This document shows, one piece after another, positions 62,404 to 64,000 of a stretch of DNA of 64,000 bases (its first letter is position 1; each line of letters opens with the position of its first letter). Both the position numbers and the translations under genes were made by a program. The notes under the pieces are model-generated. The model saw nothing but the letters and a program-made list of their open reading frames with translations. It searched no databases and had not been told where the DNA came from. The stretch spans positions 80,822-144,821 of the forward strand of contig SVFL01000001.1 in NCBI GenBank assembly GCA_015056885.1, in the 5' to 3' direction. This stretch comes from Lachnospiraceae bacterium. Its GTDB lineage: Bacteria; Bacillota; Clostridia; Lachnospirales; Lachnospiraceae.

Positions 62404-63354
62404 ATGAAAACGTTATCAATTGTTTTACCTGCTTATAATGAAGAACAGAATATTCCCAATACCTCCAAGGTGTTGGCGGAGTTTTTGGACAAGCATGGAA
62501 TTGACTATGAGCTTGTGTTTATCAGCGATGGTTCCAAGGACAATACTTATGCGGAGATTCAGAAAGCGGCAGCAGCCAATCCCCGGATTAAGGGTGCACA
62601 GTTTTCACGGAATTTTGGCAAGGAGGCCGGTATTTTTGCCGGACTGGAGCTGACCACAGGGGATGCCGTAGTGGTGATGGACTGTGATTTACAGCATCCG
62701 CCTGAGGCGATCCCTCTTATGTGGGAAAAGTGGAAAAACGGAGCAGAGGTCGTGGAGGGCATCAAGTCTGACCGCGGTAAGGAGAGTCTTGGTTACAAGC
62801 TTTCTGCAGGGCTGTTCTATAAGATTATGAGTAAGTTGATTAAGATAGATATGAATGCGTCTTCGGACTTTAAACTGTTGGACCGTAAGGTTGTAAATGT
62901 GCTTTTGGAACTTCCGGAGCGAAATACCTTCTTCCGGGCGCTGACATTCTGGGCGGGATTTCGCACCGAGGTTGTGGAATACGAGGTGCAGGAGAGACAG
63001 TTTGGCAATAGTAAATGGTCTTTGTGGAGTCTGATGAAATATGCCATTACCAATGCAACCTCCTTTAGTACATTGCCTTTGCAGCTTGTGACGGTGATGG
63101 GTGTTGTGTCGATTCTGGGCAGTGTGATTTTAGCTGTTCAGACTTTGGTAAGATACCTTATGGGAAATTCTGTGGAAGGTTTCACAACCGTAATTTTGAT
63201 TGTACTGATTATTGGCGGATTTATCATGTTGAGCCTGGGAATCATCGGTCATTATATTGCCCGAATTTATGAAGAAGTGAAGGGCAGACCTAAGTATATT
63301 ATCAGTCAGGTGACGGATGGAGTGAATGGCAATGTCACCGGGAGATGGAAGTAG
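62404..63354 (+). CDS. gtrB: GtrB-like family 2 glycosyltransferase
   Basis: 316 aa. IVLPAYNEEQNIPNT, VFISDGSKDNT, GAQFSRNFGKEAGIFAGLEL, VVMDCDLQHPPE (metal-binding DCDLQ) and NASSDFKLLDRKVV, with two C-terminal helices (about 225-250, 260-287). A full-length match in plan to bactoprenol glucosyl transferase GtrB. Loads undecaprenyl phosphate in the cytoplasm for the adjacent GtrII-like enzyme. Confidence 0.9.
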   Translation: MKTLSIVLPAYNEEQNIPNTSKVLAEFLDKHGIDYELVFISDGSKDNTYAEIQKAAAANPRIKGAQFSRNFGKEAGIFAGLELTTGDAVVVMDCDLQHPPEAIPLMWEKWKNGAEVVEGIKSDRGKESLGYKLSAGLFYKIMSKLIKIDMNASSDFKLLDRKVVNVLLELPERNTFFRALTFWAGFRTEVVEYEVQERQFGNSKWSLWSLMKYAITNATSFSTLPLQLVTVMGVVSILGSVILAVQTLVRYLMGNSVEGFTTVILIVLIIGGFIMLSLGIIGHYIARIYEEVKGRPKYIISQVTDGVNGNVTGRWK

Positions 63355-63368
63355 ATGGAGGGGAATTT

Positions 63369-63590
63369 ATGAAAAAATATAAAATGAGTTCTATGCTTTA
63401 TTATGTATCTGCTGTGTTAATTTACATAGCGGCAGTTTTGACTTTTGTAGGAGGTAATCATAATTCCATGGGAATTGTGTGGCTGGGACTTGGTTCCGTG
63501 TTTCTTAGTCTTGGAGCATTGTATTCAAGGAAGGCGAAAGAAAATAGTGATAACAAGACAGAAGAAGTCTGTAGAGCGGATTCTGAATGA
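63369..63590 (+). CDS. Small two-helix membrane protein
   Basis: 73 aa from ATG 63369 (GGAGGGG 6 bases upstream; the longer frame from 63345 overlaps the GtrB-like gene and has no site). Two hydrophobic helices (about 8-27 and 33-51) then a charged tail (RKAKENSDNKTEEV). Function unknown. A GtrA-like flippase would need four helices, so it is not GtrA. End of the operon as far as seen. Confidence 0.65.
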   Translation: MKKYKMSSMLYYVSAVLIYIAAVLTFVGGNHNSMGIVWLGLGSVFLSLGALYSRKAKENSDNKTEEVCRADSE

Positions 63591-63669
63591 AGTATGTTGG
63601 AGTAGAGGGTGAAAATGAGAGATAAACCGGTAGTTGTTGCGCTTAAGGTCGTTGGTTTGTTTGAACTTA

Positions 63670-63752
63670 GGTCTAGGCACAAAAATCCTCGCCTGAGACC
63701 CACGAAAAATGAAAAATCAGGGTCTTGTCATTCATTTTTCGTGTATAGACCC
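63670..63752. repeat. Multi-arm inverted repeat with interchangeable GGTCT/AGACC segments
   Basis: GGTCTaGGC (63670-63678) pairs with GCCtgAGACC (63691-63700). CACGAAAAATGAA (63701-63713) pairs with TTCATTTTTCGTG (63731-63743). GGGTCT (63720-63725) can pair with AGACCC on either side (63696-63701 or 63747-63752). The plan resembles the 41.5 kb region, and both contain AAAAAT..TCG..TGA..CCC..CGAAAA. No gene is evident in 63591-63895 on either strand. Confidence 0.5.
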
Positions 63753-63895
63753 AAGCGTCCGGATGGCGCATAATTTGCTCAATTTCAGGTGGCAAAATGG
63801 TCATCAATCGGATAACCGTAGGATTGTGAATTGATGAGCGCGACAAAACTTGCTTTGCCGAGAATATGAAAATTAGAATTTGGAGGTGAGTTTTA

Positions 63896-64000
63896 ATGCA
63901 GGACATAATTGCAAAGTTGACAGCAAAGGATGATAAATATGCTTGTGCCATTGCTGATAAAATCATATCCGAAAGTCAAGATACTGATAAATGGTATGAA
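63896..64000 (+). CDS. Partial gene, unknown protein (N-terminal 35 residues)
   Basis: ATG 63896 with an excellent GGAGGTGAG site 6 bases upstream. The visible N-terminus (QDIIAKLTAKDDKYACAIAD, then KIISESQDTDKWYE) is amphipathic and charged without a signal peptide, so a cytoplasmic helical protein is likely. It could be an alpha-helical repeat protein. The gene runs off the right edge and cannot be identified. Confidence 0.6.
   Translation, partial: MQDIIAKLTAKDDKYACAIADKIISESQDTDKWYE

Noticed and set aside
63369..63590. Small membrane protein as GtrA flippase
   Set aside because: It has only two hydrophobic helices and 73 residues; GtrA has four helices and about 120 residues.
63673..63966. 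97-codon minus-strand frame at the right edge
   Set aside because: It runs through the inverted-repeat region and over the ribosome site and start of the better-supported plus-strand gene at 63896.

Overview
The window looks like a chromosomal surface-glycan region of a Gram-positive anaerobe of the Clostridia, most likely family Lachnospiraceae. This rests on the moderate-to-low GC content, strong GGAGG ribosome binding sites, tight ATGA/TAATG gene overlaps, small Lachnospiraceae-type membrane proteins (DUF5684- and DUF6020-like), a secreted rhamnogalacturonan lyase with APT-rich linkers and a BlaI/BlaR1 pair. Species cannot be fixed from the sequence alone. No tRNA, rRNA, CRISPR array, intact insertion sequence or flagellar gene was seen.

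Layout. 1-18 kb (+): a secreted glucosaminidase, two O-antigen polymerase/ligase-like proteins, and a polysaccharide operon. The operon holds a PglF/CapD-type dehydratase, a PglE-type aminotransferase, a PglC-type initiating phosphoglycosyltransferase, a left-handed beta-helix acyltransferase, three glycosyltransferases, a UDP-HexNAc dehydrogenase, a pyruvyltransferase-like protein, a Wzx-like flippase and an FrhB-like Fe-S protein. It ends at a strong terminator. 18-24 kb (-): rhamnogalacturonan lyase, XRE regulator, BlaR1-BlaI pair, small secreted protein. 24-27.4 kb (+): pseB, pseC, then two small membrane/secreted genes behind a candidate CcpA cre site. 27.5-31.8 kb (-): gmd-fcl-manC-manA, a GDP-L-fucose operon, divergent from an AraC regulator. 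32.9-46.2 kb: polytopic GT-C-like enzymes paired with GtrB/DPM1-like GT2 enzymes, an FAD oxidoreductase, and an aminotransferase plus GNAT pair preceded by a structured intergenic region. 46.4-50.4 kb: XRE membrane regulator, SGNH hydrolase (-), and a GtrII-like protein with a probably leaderless promoter. 50.4-50.6 kb: a 232-bp near-perfect palindrome. 50.8-63.6 kb (+): an operon with a sialyltransferase-like enzyme, a PglK-like ABC flippase, a GT2, pseF, an FkbH-like HAD protein, an acyl carrier protein, pseH-like, pseI, pseG, an SGNH protein, GtrII-like, GtrB-like and a small membrane protein. The right edge cuts a small gene that follows a second structured repeat-like region.

How it fits together. 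The region can make an amino-dideoxy initiating sugar, a HexNAcA, GDP-fucose and CMP-pseudaminic acid. It can polymerise and flip at least one repeat-unit polymer (Wzx and Wzy-like proteins) and flip another lipid-linked glycan (ABC flippase). It can decorate glycans outside the membrane with several undecaprenyl-phosphate-sugar modules (GtrB-like plus GT-C/GtrII-like). The most unusual part is the FkbH-ACP-PseH cassette inside the pseudaminic acid operon. It suggests that the acyl group put on the 4-amino sugar is delivered by a carrier protein, possibly glyceryl, rather than being simple acetyl from acetyl-CoA.
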